This document shows positions 18,705 through 26,587 of a DNA stretch of 64,000 nucleotides, one piece after another. This stretch comes from Streptomyces sp. R28 (GTDB lineage Bacteria > Actinomycetota > Actinomycetes > Streptomycetales > Streptomycetaceae), in contig NZ_CP163439.1 of NCBI RefSeq assembly GCF_041052385.1, positions 7,801,001-7,865,000 of the forward strand, in the 5' to 3' direction. Below the pieces are notes generated by a model that worked only from the letters and a program-made list of their open reading frames with translations, did no database searches and was not told the origin of the DNA. The translations under genes were made by a program, and so were the position numbers. Within the stretch, counting starts at the first letter, position 1. Each line of letters begins with the position of its first letter.

Positions 18705-19166
18705 ATGTGCTCAAGCGACGGTCGTCCGCGCGATGCCAGAAGTGAGCGGTACGACGATCCCTGGTACGACGCGCTCGCCTCCGGGTGGGGCGAGTCCGAC
18801 GTCACGGACGCTCCCGACGCCGCTCCGCCGGCAGCCGCCGACGTGTACCTCGAGGTGCAGCGCAGCGCGGCCTTCCAGGAAGTCCGCAGCCGCTACCGGA
18901 GGTTCGTGGTGCCGGCGGTCGCCGTGTTCCTCTCCTGGTACGTGGCGTACGTCGTGGCCGCCACGACCGCGCCGGGGCTGATGGCGCGGCCCGTGGCGGG
19001 CGCGGTGAACGTGGCGATGCTCGCCGGGCTCGGACAGTTCCTCACCACTTTCCTGCTCACCTGGGCCTACGCCCGTCATGCGCGGCTGCGCCGGGACCGG
19101 GCGGCGCTCGAACTGCGCTGGGACACCCAGGAGTTGTCCCGCGTCGCAAGGGGTGGTGCGTCGTGA
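18705..19166 (+). CDS. DUF485 family inner-membrane protein
   Basis: A protein of about 153 aa. After a 50-residue acidic, Pro/Ala-rich head comes the DUF485 core (YLEVQRSAAFQEVRSRYRRF), with two transmembrane helices (about residues 66-88 and 100-122) and a charged tail. DUF485 proteins are encoded with acetate/solute:sodium symporters and are thought to be small partners of them. The next gene is such a symporter, and its GTG start overlaps this stop codon (GTGA), so the two are translationally coupled. The start is uncertain because no good ribosome binding site is visible before the ATG at 18705; a TTG at 18699 is close by. Confidence 0.8.
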   Translation: MCSSDGRPRDARSERYDDPWYDALASGWGESDVTDAPDAAPPAAADVYLEVQRSAAFQEVRSRYRRFVVPAVAVFLSWYVAYVVAATTAPGLMARPVAGAVNVAMLAGLGQFLTTFLLTWAYARHARLRRDRAALELRWDTQELSRVARGGAS

Positions 19167-20755
19167 CGGGTGACCAACAGACTCTGGCGCTGTGCCTGTT
19201 CAGCGTGTTCGTCGCGATCACACTGGCGATCACGACGTGGGTGAGTCGCAACCGGCGTGGTTCGGCGGAGGAGTTCTACGCGGGCGGCCGGCTCTTCTCG
19301 CCCATGGAGAATGGTTTTGCCATCGCCGGTGACTACATGTCGGCAGCCTCCTTCCTCGGCATCTCGGGGCTCATCGCCCTCTTCGGCTACGACGGGATGC
19401 TGTACTCGGTGGGCTTCCTCGTGGCCTGGCTGGTGGTGCTGTTCCTCGTCGCCGAACTGGTGCGCAACTGCGGGCGGTTCACGCTCGCCGACGTGGTCGC
19501 CGCACGCACGCGTGAGCGCCCTGTGCGGATCGCACTGGGAACTTCCTCGGTCACCGTGTCCGTTCTGTATCTGGTGGCGCAGATGGTGGGCGCGGGCACC
19601 CTGGTCGCGCTGCTGCTCGGGGGCAGGGGCGAGGCGGCGCAGTCCTGGACCGTCATCGGCGTCGGCGCGCTCATGGTGATCTATGTGTCGTGGGGAGGGA
19701 TGCGGGCCACCACCTGGATCCAGATCGTCAAGTCGGTGCTGCTGCTCGGTGGCACCATCGCGTTGACCGTGCTCGTCCTGGTGCGCTTCCACGGCGACTT
19801 CGACCGGCTGCTGCTCACGGCGGCCGAGCGCAGTGGTCACGGCGACGCGTTCCTGGCGCCCGGGCTGAAGTACGGCGGGGACTGGACGGCCCGGCTCGAC
19901 TTCATCAGCCTCGGACTCGCGCTGGTGCTGGGGACCGCCGGGCTGCCGCACATCCTGTCCCGCTTCTACACCGTGCCGACCGCTCGCGCCGCCCGGCGGT
20001 CGGTGGTCTGGGCGATCGGTCTCATCGGTGGCTTCTACCTGATGACGATCGTCCTGGGTTTCGGCGCCGCCGCGATCGTCGGGCCCGAAGCCGTGCGCGG
20101 TTCGAACGCGGCCGGGAACACCGCGGTTCCGCTGCTCGCGCTCGACCTCGGCGGCGGCGCGGACTCCACGGGAGGAACGGTTCTCTTCGCCGTGGTCGCC
20201 GCCATCGCCTTCGCCACGATCCTCGCGGTGGTCGCCGGCATCACCCTGTCCTCCTCGGCGTCCGTGGCCCACGACCTGTATGCCTCACTGCGCCGCCGGC
20301 ACGGCGAGCCCCGCAGCGAGGTGGCCGTGGCGCGCGTCGCCGCGGTCGGTGTCGGCGTGGTCGCGATCGCCCTCGGCCTGCTGGCCCGCGACCTCAACGT
20401 CGCCTTCCTGGTCGGCCTCGCCTTCGCCGTCGCCGCGTCCGCCAATCTGCCGGTGCTGCTCTACTCGCTGTTCTGGCGGGACTTCACCACGCGCGGCGCC
20501 GTATGGGCCGTGTACGGCGGCCTGATCCCGGCCGTGGTGCTCGTGGTGCTCTCGCCGGTGGTGTCGGGCAGCCCCGAATCGCTGTTCCCCGACGTCGACT
20601 TCCAGTACTTCCCCCTGCAGAACCCCGGCCTCGTCTCCATCCCGCTGGGGTTCGTCGCGGGCTGGCTCGGCACGCTCGCCTCGGCCGAGATGCCGGACGA
20701 GGCCAAGCACGCGGAGGCCGAGGTGCGGTCGCTGACGGGGGCGGGGGCGGTTTAG
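19163..20755 (+). CDS. Sodium:solute symporter (acetate permease ActP-like, SLC5 family)
   Basis: A 530-aa polytopic membrane protein with about 13 hydrophobic helices. The family hallmark SAEEFYAGGRLFSPMENGFAIAGDYMSAASFLG near the N-terminus, and GTAGLPHILSRFYTVPTARAARRSV in the middle, are those of ActP-type monocarboxylate/acetate transporters. The GTG start overlaps the stop of the DUF485 gene. The convergent neighbours encode a CitA/DcuS-like sensor kinase and its regulator, which in other bacteria control carboxylate uptake, so this transporter is a plausible target. Acetate itself is inferred from the family. Confidence 0.92.
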   Translation: MTGDQQTLALCLFSVFVAITLAITTWVSRNRRGSAEEFYAGGRLFSPMENGFAIAGDYMSAASFLGISGLIALFGYDGMLYSVGFLVAWLVVLFLVAELVRNCGRFTLADVVAARTRERPVRIALGTSSVTVSVLYLVAQMVGAGTLVALLLGGRGEAAQSWTVIGVGALMVIYVSWGGMRATTWIQIVKSVLLLGGTIALTVLVLVRFHGDFDRLLLTAAERSGHGDAFLAPGLKYGGDWTARLDFISLGLALVLGTAGLPHILSRFYTVPTARAARRSVVWAIGLIGGFYLMTIVLGFGAAAIVGPEAVRGSNAAGNTAVPLLALDLGGGADSTGGTVLFAVVAAIAFATILAVVAGITLSSSASVAHDLYASLRRRHGEPRSEVAVARVAAVGVGVVAIALGLLARDLNVAFLVGLAFAVAASANLPVLLYSLFWRDFTTRGAVWAVYGGLIPAVVLVVLSPVVSGSPESLFPDVDFQYFPLQNPGLVSIPLGFVAGWLGTLASAEMPDEAKHAEAEVRSLTGAGAV

Positions 20756-20777
20756 GGCGGTGAAGCCCCCACCGCCC
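20756..20777 (+). terminator. Short hairpin after the symporter gene
   Basis: GGGCGGTG (20756-20763) and CACCGCCC (20770-20777) form a perfect 8-bp stem immediately after the symporter stop codon, with a 6-nt loop. Confidence 0.65.
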
Positions 20778-20877
20778 CCCACCGCGCGAAGCGCCGGGCG
20801 GTCGGCTGATATTTGCGCGGCCGGCATCCGTATGAAGGAGTGGCACGGTTCCTTCCCCCGCCCCCACGGGCCGTGCC

Positions 20878-21558
20878 TCAGGCGCGGGTCGCCCACACGT
20901 AACGGTGTTCCGGGCGGCCCGCGTCGCCGTACTTGAGGGTGAGGCGGGCCCGTCCCGTGCGTTCCAGGAGCTTGAGATAGCGCTGGGCGGTCTGGCGGCT
21001 CACCCCGGTCCGCTCGGCGATCTCCTGGGCCGACAGAGGGCCTTCGGCGTTCATCAGGGACTGGCGGACGAGTTCCGCGGTGGTGGGGGAGTGGCCCTTG
21101 GGCAGGACGGGCTCCGACGACGCGGACAGGGCGCCGAAGATGCGGTCCACCTCGGCCTGTTCCGCCTCGCCGCCGCCGTCGAGGGTGCGGCGCAGCTCCG
21201 CGTACGCCTCCAGCTTGGCGCGCAGGCCGGCGAAGGCGAACGGCTTGACCAGGTACTGCAGCGCCCCCTGCCGCATCGCCGCCTGCACCGTCGACACGTC
21301 CCGGGCCGCCGTCACCATGATCACGTCGGTCTGCAGGCCGCGTCGGCGCATCTCCTGGACGACCGACAGGCCGGTCCCGTCGGGCAGATAGTGATCCATG
21401 AGGACGAGGTCCAGCCGGGGCAGCTCCTCCACCTGGCGAAGTGCCTCGGCCGCGCTGTGTGCCTCGCCGGCGACATGGAAGCCCGGCACCTTCTCGACGT
21501 AGGCGGCGTTGACCCGCGCGACGCGTATGTCGTCGTCCACGACCAGGACCTCGATCAT
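20878..21558 (-). CDS. Response regulator (CitB/DpiA-type)
   Basis: A 226-aa regulator. The receiver domain (1-120) has the acidic pocket DDD at 8-10, phosphoacceptor Asp55 (LVLMDHYLPDG) and the conserved Lys in YLVKPFAF. The C-terminal part (about 165-226, LSAQEIAERTGVSRQTAQRYLKLLERTGRARL) is the helix-turn-helix of CitB/DcuR-like regulators. Its ATG overlaps the stop of the upstream kinase gene (ATGA), so kinase and regulator are coupled. It likely controls carboxylate transport or metabolism, possibly the convergent symporter; that link is inference. Confidence 0.93.
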   Translation of the reverse strand: MIEVLVVDDDIRVARVNAAYVEKVPGFHVAGEAHSAAEALRQVEELPRLDLVLMDHYLPDGTGLSVVQEMRRRGLQTDVIMVTAARDVSTVQAAMRQGALQYLVKPFAFAGLRAKLEAYAELRRTLDGGGEAEQAEVDRIFGALSASSEPVLPKGHSPTTAELVRQSLMNAEGPLSAQEIAERTGVSRQTAQRYLKLLERTGRARLTLKYGDAGRPEHRYVWATRA

Positions 21559-23234
21559 CGCGACTCCTCCTCGGCGGTGCTCCGCGCGGCTGACGGCAGG
21601 CTGAGGGCGGGTTCCAGGTCGGGCTCGGCCAGCGCCTCGGGCAGGACCACGGTGAACTCCGCGCCGCCGCCCGCCGCTTCGCCCACGGTCGCGGTGCCGC
21701 CCTGCCGTTCGGCGAGCCTGCGCACCAGGGAGAGCCCGATGCCGCGTTCGCGGTGGGCCGGCGGCTTCTTGGTGGACCACCCCTCGGTGAAGATCAACTC
21801 GCGGTGCTCCGCGGGGATTCCCGGCCCCGTGTCGCGCACCCTGAGGATCGCGGTGCGCCCCTCGGCACGCGATTCGACCTCCACGCGCGCGTGCGGCGTG
21901 CCCGCGACGGCGTCCAGCGCGTTGTCCACCAGGTTGCCGACGATCGTGACGAGCCCTCGGGGGTCGACCAGCCGGTCCGGCAGCCGGGTACCGTCCGACA
22001 GGTGCAGCGCGACGCCGCGCTCGGCCGCCACGGTCGCCTTGCCGACCAGGAGGGCGGCGAGCAGCGGGTCCTGGATCTTCTCGGCGACCTGCTCCGCGGT
22101 GGCCCGGTGATCGCCGACCACCTCGCCGACGAACTCCACGGCGTCGTCGTACATCTCCAGCTCAAGCAGCCCGAGGAGGGTGTGCATACGGTTGGCGTGC
22201 TCGTGGTCCTGGGCGCGCAGGGCGTCGATCAGGCCGCGCGTGGAGTCGAGCTCCCGGCCGAGCTGCTCCAGCTCGGTGCGGTCGCGCAAGGTCGCGACGG
22301 CGCCGTCGTCGGTGGGCATGCGGTTGGCGACCAGGACGCGCTGGCCGCGGACCGTGAGCAGGTCGGTGCCCGTCACCCGGCCGGCCAGCACATCGGTCGT
22401 ACGGCCCTCGCCGAGCGCCTCGTCGAGGGACCGGCCGACGGCCTCGTCACCGATGCCCAGCAGGCGCTGCGCCTCGTCGTTCAGCAGGCGGATACGGCCG
22501 CCGCGGTCCAGGGCGACGACGCCCTCCCGGATGCCGTGCAGCATCGCCTCGCGCTCCGCGAGCAGCGCCGAGATGTCCGAGAAGGCCAGGTCCCGGGTCT
22601 GCCGCTGGACCCGGCGGGAGATGAGCCAGGCGGCCAGCGCGCCGACCGCCAGGGCCCCGCCCGCGTATGCGAGCAGCCCGGGGATCGCGTGCAGCAGCCG
22701 GGCCCGCACGCTGTCGTACGCGATACCGACCGAGACCGCCCCGACGATCCCGCCGTCGCCGTCGCGCAGCGGCACCTTGCCGCGGGCGGTGCGGCCCAGG
22801 GTGCCGTCGTCGATCTGCATGACCTCGTGGCCGGCGAGGGCCTGGCCCGGGTCGGTCGAGACGATCCTGCCGATCTCGCTCGGCGTGGGGTGGGACCAGC
22901 GCACCCCCTGCCGGTTCATCACGACGACGTACTCGGCCTTGGTCGCCTTGCGGATCCGCTCCGCCTCCCGCTGGACCGGCCCGCCGGCCGTAGCGCGCGT
23001 GCTCACCAGATCCTCGGCGATCCGCGGCTGGGCCGCGGTGGTCTGCGCGATCGACAGCGCACGGCGCATCGCCTGATCGTCCAGCTGGTCGCTGAGCGGA
23101 GCGAGGAACAGTCCGGTCGCGAGCACCGCGACTCCCGCGGCGATCGCCACCTGCATCAGCAGCATCTGCGCGAACATCCGCCGGGGCAGACCGAGGCGCC
23201 GGCGACGTGCGGGGGGAGTGGGGCTCATACCCAT
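21555..23234 (-). CDS. Sensor histidine kinase (CitA/DcuS-type)
   Basis: A protein of about 559 aa. Transmembrane helix 1 (about 20-45) and helix 2 (about 185-207) flank an extracytoplasmic sensor domain of about 140 aa. A PAS domain follows (about 215-310, with HGIREGVVALDRGGRIRLLN). The histidine box QDHEHANRMHTLLGLLELE and the ATPase motifs (NLVDNALDAV, DTGPGIP, GIGLSLVRRL) are as in the CitA/DcuS group, which senses di- and tricarboxylates. Two Met codons, 23234 and 23228, could start it; neither has a clear ribosome binding site. Confidence 0.92.
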   Translation of the reverse strand: MGMSPTPPARRRRLGLPRRMFAQMLLMQVAIAAGVAVLATGLFLAPLSDQLDDQAMRRALSIAQTTAAQPRIAEDLVSTRATAGGPVQREAERIRKATKAEYVVVMNRQGVRWSHPTPSEIGRIVSTDPGQALAGHEVMQIDDGTLGRTARGKVPLRDGDGGIVGAVSVGIAYDSVRARLLHAIPGLLAYAGGALAVGALAAWLISRRVQRQTRDLAFSDISALLAEREAMLHGIREGVVALDRGGRIRLLNDEAQRLLGIGDEAVGRSLDEALGEGRTTDVLAGRVTGTDLLTVRGQRVLVANRMPTDDGAVATLRDRTELEQLGRELDSTRGLIDALRAQDHEHANRMHTLLGLLELEMYDDAVEFVGEVVGDHRATAEQVAEKIQDPLLAALLVGKATVAAERGVALHLSDGTRLPDRLVDPRGLVTIVGNLVDNALDAVAGTPHARVEVESRAEGRTAILRVRDTGPGIPAEHRELIFTEGWSTKKPPAHRERGIGLSLVRRLAERQGGTATVGEAAGGGAEFTVVLPEALAEPDLEPALSLPSAARSTAEEESR

Positions 23235-23337
23235 GACGGTACGTGGACGGGCGGGAAGTCCCGTAGAGGGGTGTGAGGTGGATCTCTTGATCAATGTCGG
23301 GGTAGCTGGTTCATGGGGGGCGGGGCGGTGTACCTGA

Positions 23338-24294
23338 TCAGCTTGCGAGTGCCGTCGCCGCCGTCAGTTCGCGTACGGCCGTCACATCCATGCGCGCGGG
23401 CGAGCCGAGCACCGACGCTCCACAGCTCTCCGGGCGAGGTGGCAGGGACGCGCCCTGTGCCACGACGACCCTCCAGTGGCGCCCGTCCGCGTGGGCGACC
23501 GTCACTTCCCACCGGGGGGCCGCGCCGTCCGTCCGTACGACGGTCCCTACGACGCTCAGTGCTTCCGCGGCGTACTCGCCCGCAGCCGAGCGCACGGCCA
23601 GCTCGGCTGCCTGGCCCGGCCGCTCCCACGCCGAGTTCCCGCGGCACCCCTCGACGACGATCCGTCCCTCCTGGACGCTGTGCAGGACCTCCTTGACGGC
23701 GTGGGCCTGCGCCCGGCCGTAGGCGTAGCCGTACGGCAGCACCAGCAACGTCGGTGAGAACCGATGTCCGCCCAGATGGGTGACCTCCCAGACACCCTGC
23801 ACGCCGGAGGCGGCGAGCTCGGCGGCCAGAGGGCGGCCGAGCAGTGCGCAGCAGCGGTCCCGCTTGCCGTTGGTGCAGACGAGGGCGAGCGGGTCGCCGG
23901 TGTGGGGCCGCCCCTGGAGGGCCGAGTCGAAGGTGTGGTGGTCACCCCTGCCGAGGGCGGCGAAGTCCAGGTCGAGCAACTGCTCCGGGTCGTGAGTCGT
24001 GGCGGCGTGCAGCCAGACGTTTCCGGGCACGGTGTGGGCCGCGTAGACCCGGCGCTCGGCGGAAGTTCCGCAGTCGGCGTGGCGGCCGGGGCGGCGGATC
24101 AGCGCCACACGCACGCCCGTGCCCTTCGCGGCCGCCTCCAGGGCGCGGCCCAGCACGGGATCCAGGTGGCTCTGCGTGAGTGCCTTGGCACCCCACGGAC
24201 CGGACTGCTCCAGCAGCAGCCAGGTCGTCGCGGTCGCCGCGGTCCCCGCGATGGGCTCGTCGAGGTCCTGCGAGACGGTTGAGCACGTACTCAC
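23338..24294 (-). CDS. Sucrase/ferredoxin-like protein (Apd1-type thioredoxin fold), iron-box controlled
   Basis: A 318-aa protein of the sucrase/ferredoxin-like family. Its C-terminal half is a thioredoxin-fold [2Fe-2S] type domain; CTNGKRDRCCALLGRPLA and the downstream His-rich LGGHRFSPTLLVLPYG are the family signatures. The family links to iron handling and ferredoxin-like redox roles in other organisms. The GTG at 24294 is directly preceded by a near-consensus IdeR/DmdR1 iron box, so the mRNA may be leaderless and repressed by iron. It is the last core gene before the macrolide cluster. Confidence 0.85.
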   Translation of the reverse strand: MSTCSTVSQDLDEPIAGTAATATTWLLLEQSGPWGAKALTQSHLDPVLGRALEAAAKGTGVRVALIRRPGRHADCGTSAERRVYAAHTVPGNVWLHAATTHDPEQLLDLDFAALGRGDHHTFDSALQGRPHTGDPLALVCTNGKRDRCCALLGRPLAAELAASGVQGVWEVTHLGGHRFSPTLLVLPYGYAYGRAQAHAVKEVLHSVQEGRIVVEGCRGNSAWERPGQAAELAVRSAAGEYAAEALSVVGTVVRTDGAAPRWEVTVAHADGRHWRVVVAQGASLPPRPESCGASVLGSPARMDVTAVRELTAATALAS

Positions 24295-24313
24295 AGAGGT
24301 GAGCCTAACCTGA
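24295..24313 (-). promoter_or_regulatory. Iron box (DmdR1/IdeR operator)
   Basis: Read on the minus strand, TCAGGTTAGGCTCACCTCT matches the actinobacterial iron-box consensus TTAGGTTAGGCTCACCTAA at 16 of 19 positions. It abuts the start codon of the sucrase/ferredoxin-like gene. In Streptomyces DmdR1 represses genes behind such boxes when iron is sufficient. Confidence 0.75.
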
Positions 24314-24368
24314 CTTGAGCCGGGGTGGCTTTCCGAGGGGATCGCGGACGGGCCCGTCCGCAGTCGCC

Positions 24369-24404
24369 GGGCGAGGGGACGGAGTCTGTCCGGACCCCTC
24401 GCCC
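24369..24404 (-). terminator. Terminator closing the left macrolide operon
   Basis: GGGCGAGGGG (24369-24378) pairs with CCCCTCGCCC (24395-24404), and an inner CGGA/TCCG stem extends it. It lies 8 bp past the stop of the aminotransferase gene and marks the likely left boundary of the cluster. Confidence 0.75.
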
Positions 24405-24411
24405 GCATCTC

Positions 24412-25533
24412 TCAGAGCGTGCCCAGCACCTCGTGCAGGGCAGCGATCACTTTGTCCTGGACATCGGTGGGCAGCGTCGGATACATCGGCAACGAGAAGA
24501 TCTCGTCCGCCAGGTGCTCCGTGACGGGCAGCGATCCCTTGGCGTAGCCCAGGTGCGCGAAGCCGGTCATGGTGTGCACCGGCCACGGGTAGCTGATGTT
24601 CAGGGAGATGCCGTATCCCTTCAGGGCCTCGATGATGTCGTCGCGGCGGGGATGACGGACGACGTACACGTAGTACACGTGGTCGTTCCCCTCCGCGATG
24701 GACGGGAGCACGAGGCCGCCGGCCCCCGTCAGGTCGGCCAGCCCTTCGGCGTAGCGCCGGGCGACCGCGCGTCGGTCCTCGACATACCGGGGGAGCCGGG
24801 TGAGCCTGCGACGCAGGATCTCGGCCTGTACCTCGTCGAGCCGGCTGTTGTGGCCGGGCGTTTGAACGACGTAGTAGACGTCCTCCATGCCGTAGTAGCG
24901 CAGTCTGCGCAGCGCACGGTCGACGGTTTCGTCGGCGGTGAGGACGGCTCCGCCGTCGCCGTACGCACCGAGGACCTTCGTGGGGTAGAACGAGAAGGCG
25001 GCGGCGTCACCCAGCGTGCCGGCCAACGCGCCGTGGTGGCGGGCGCCGTGGGCCTGGGCACAGTCCTCCAGCACCACCAGACCGTGTTCCTCGGCCAGCG
25101 CGCGCAAGGGAGCCATGTCGACGCACTGCCCGTACAGATGGACGGGCAGCAGCGCCTTGGTGCGCGGGGTGATGGCGTCCGCCACCTGGTCGGTGTCCAT
25201 GAGGTAGTCGTCGGCGCGGACATCGACGAAGACGGGGGTGGCACCGGTGCCGTCGATGGCCACCACCGTCGGCGCGGCGGTGTTGGAGACGGTGATGACC
25301 TCGTCCCCCGGGCCGATGCCGAGCGCCTGGAGACCCAGCTTGACGGCGTTGGTGCCGTTGTCGACACCGGCGCAGTGACGCAGGCCGTGGTAGTCCGCGA
25401 ACTCCCTCTCGAAGCCTTCCACGCTGGGGCCGAGTACCAACTGCCCGGAGCTGAAGACGGTCTCGACGGCGTCGAGGAGGTCCGTGCGTTCGTTCTGGTA
25501 TTCCGCCAGGTAGTCCCAGACGTAGGTAGTCAC
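24412..25533 (-). CDS. tylB: PLP-dependent NDP-3-keto-deoxyhexose aminotransferase (TylB/DesV-like)
   Basis: A 373-aa DegT/DnrJ/EryC1 sugar aminotransferase. The N-terminus (TTYVWDYLAEYQNER), the AFSFYPTKVLGAYGDGGAV block with the PLP-binding Lys, and NISYPWPVHTMTGFAHLG are very close to DesV and TylB, which install the C-3 amino group of dTDP-desosamine or dTDP-mycaminose/angolosamine using glutamate and PLP. The GTG start gives the standard family length; the frame is open further upstream only through the next gene's DNA. It is the last gene of the leftward operon, 7 bp after the ketoreductase. The 3,4-ketoisomerase and N-methyltransferase expected with it are not in the window. Confidence 0.93.
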   Translation of the reverse strand: MTTYVWDYLAEYQNERTDLLDAVETVFSSGQLVLGPSVEGFEREFADYHGLRHCAGVDNGTNAVKLGLQALGIGPGDEVITVSNTAAPTVVAIDGTGATPVFVDVRADDYLMDTDQVADAITPRTKALLPVHLYGQCVDMAPLRALAEEHGLVVLEDCAQAHGARHHGALAGTLGDAAAFSFYPTKVLGAYGDGGAVLTADETVDRALRRLRYYGMEDVYYVVQTPGHNSRLDEVQAEILRRRLTRLPRYVEDRRAVARRYAEGLADLTGAGGLVLPSIAEGNDHVYYVYVVRHPRRDDIIEALKGYGISLNISYPWPVHTMTGFAHLGYAKGSLPVTEHLADEIFSLPMYPTLPTDVQDKVIAALHEVLGTL

Positions 25534-25540
25534 GGAGAGC

Positions 25541-26587
25541 TCAACCTCCAGAGTGTTTCGATGGGGTGGTGGGGAACCGGTGCGTGCGGACCATGTCCTG
25601 CCAGCAGTCATGGACCGACTCCCGCAGCGAACGGCGCGGCTCCCAACCCAGCAGGGCGCGTGCCGCGCCAATGTCGACCCGCAGCCAGTCCTCCCGGGCA
25701 CCGGGCTTTCGGCCCGGAGCCGGGCGTTCCACCACCCGGGCCGGAACCCCGCTCACCTCGATGAACAGGTCGACCAGAGCGCGGACGGCGACCGCCTCGC
25801 CCCGCCCGATGCCGACGGGCACCGCGACGGCCGGTGCGCGGGCGGCGGCGACGACGGCATCGGCCACGTCCCGTACGTCGACGTAGTCCCGGTGCGCGCG
25901 CAGCCGGGAGAGCTCCACGACCGCCTCCGTACCGGTCCCGGCCGCCGCCAGCAGGCGCTCGGCGACCTGACCCAGCAGGCTGATCCGGGGGGTGCCGGGC
26001 CCCGACACGTTCGAGACCCTGAGCACGATGCCGTCGACCCGCCCGTCGGCGGTGCCTCGCAGCACCGCATCGCTGGCGGCGAGCTTGCTCCTGCCGTACG
26101 CCGTGTCGGGGAGGGGCGTCGCGTCGGCGCCCACCGAGGTGTCGGGCGGCACCGGGCCGTACTCGAGGACCGAGCCGAGATGCACGAGTCGCGGTCTCGC
26201 GGCCATCAGCGCCAGTGCGTCCAGCAGCCGCAGCGTGGGGACCGCGGTGGCGGACCACATCTGGGCATCGGTCCGGCCCCAGATGCTGCCGACGCAGTTG
26301 ACGACCGTGTCCGGACGCTCGGCGTCCAGCACCTCGGCCAGCTTTCCCGCGTCCGTACCGGCCAGGTCGAGGGTGACGCACCGGTACGGCATCGGCCGCT
26401 CGGGGGCGCGGCGGCCCACCCACACGACGTCGCGGCCCCGCGCGGCGAAGGCGGCGCACACATGGCGCCCGACATAGCCGGCACCGCCCAGCACGATGAC
26501 GCTGCCGTGCGAGGGGGTGGCCGCGACCCGGGCGGACGCACGTTCACCGGGGCGGGGCCCGCGCTGGGACACCGGGCCCTTCACCAT
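25541..26587 (-). CDS. NAD(P)-dependent NDP-deoxyhexose ketoreductase (SDR/epimerase family)
   Basis: A 348-aa extended short-chain dehydrogenase. The Rossmann motif GGAGYVG follows a 27-residue leader, and the catalytic YGRSK (Tyr-x3-Lys) is intact. RmlB-like dehydratase signatures are absent, so it fits the NDP-4-keto-6-deoxyhexose ketoreductases (TylCIV/EryBIV-like group) that fix C-4 in deoxysugars. Because the other SDR in the cluster sits at the tylD position, this one more likely serves the 2-deoxysugar or amino-sugar branch; substrate assignment is inference. The ATG at 26587 overlaps the stop of the upstream P450 gene by 7 bp, so translation is coupled. Confidence 0.8.
   Translation of the reverse strand: MVKGPVSQRGPRPGERASARVAATPSHGSVIVLGGAGYVGRHVCAAFAARGRDVVWVGRRAPERPMPYRCVTLDLAGTDAGKLAEVLDAERPDTVVNCVGSIWGRTDAQMWSATAVPTLRLLDALALMAARPRLVHLGSVLEYGPVPPDTSVGADATPLPDTAYGRSKLAASDAVLRGTADGRVDGIVLRVSNVSGPGTPRISLLGQVAERLLAAAGTGTEAVVELSRLRAHRDYVDVRDVADAVVAAARAPAVAVPVGIGRGEAVAVRALVDLFIEVSGVPARVVERPAPGRKPGAREDWLRVDIGAARALLGWEPRRSLRESVHDCWQDMVRTHRFPTTPSKHSGG

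Noticed and set aside
16289..18805. 838-aa minus-strand open frame opposite parE
   Set aside because: Exact shadow of parE, low-complexity composition, no family features.
24295..25533. Attachment site or mobile-element border at the left edge of the cluster
   Set aside because: No integrase, tRNA end, IS or flanking direct repeat is visible there.
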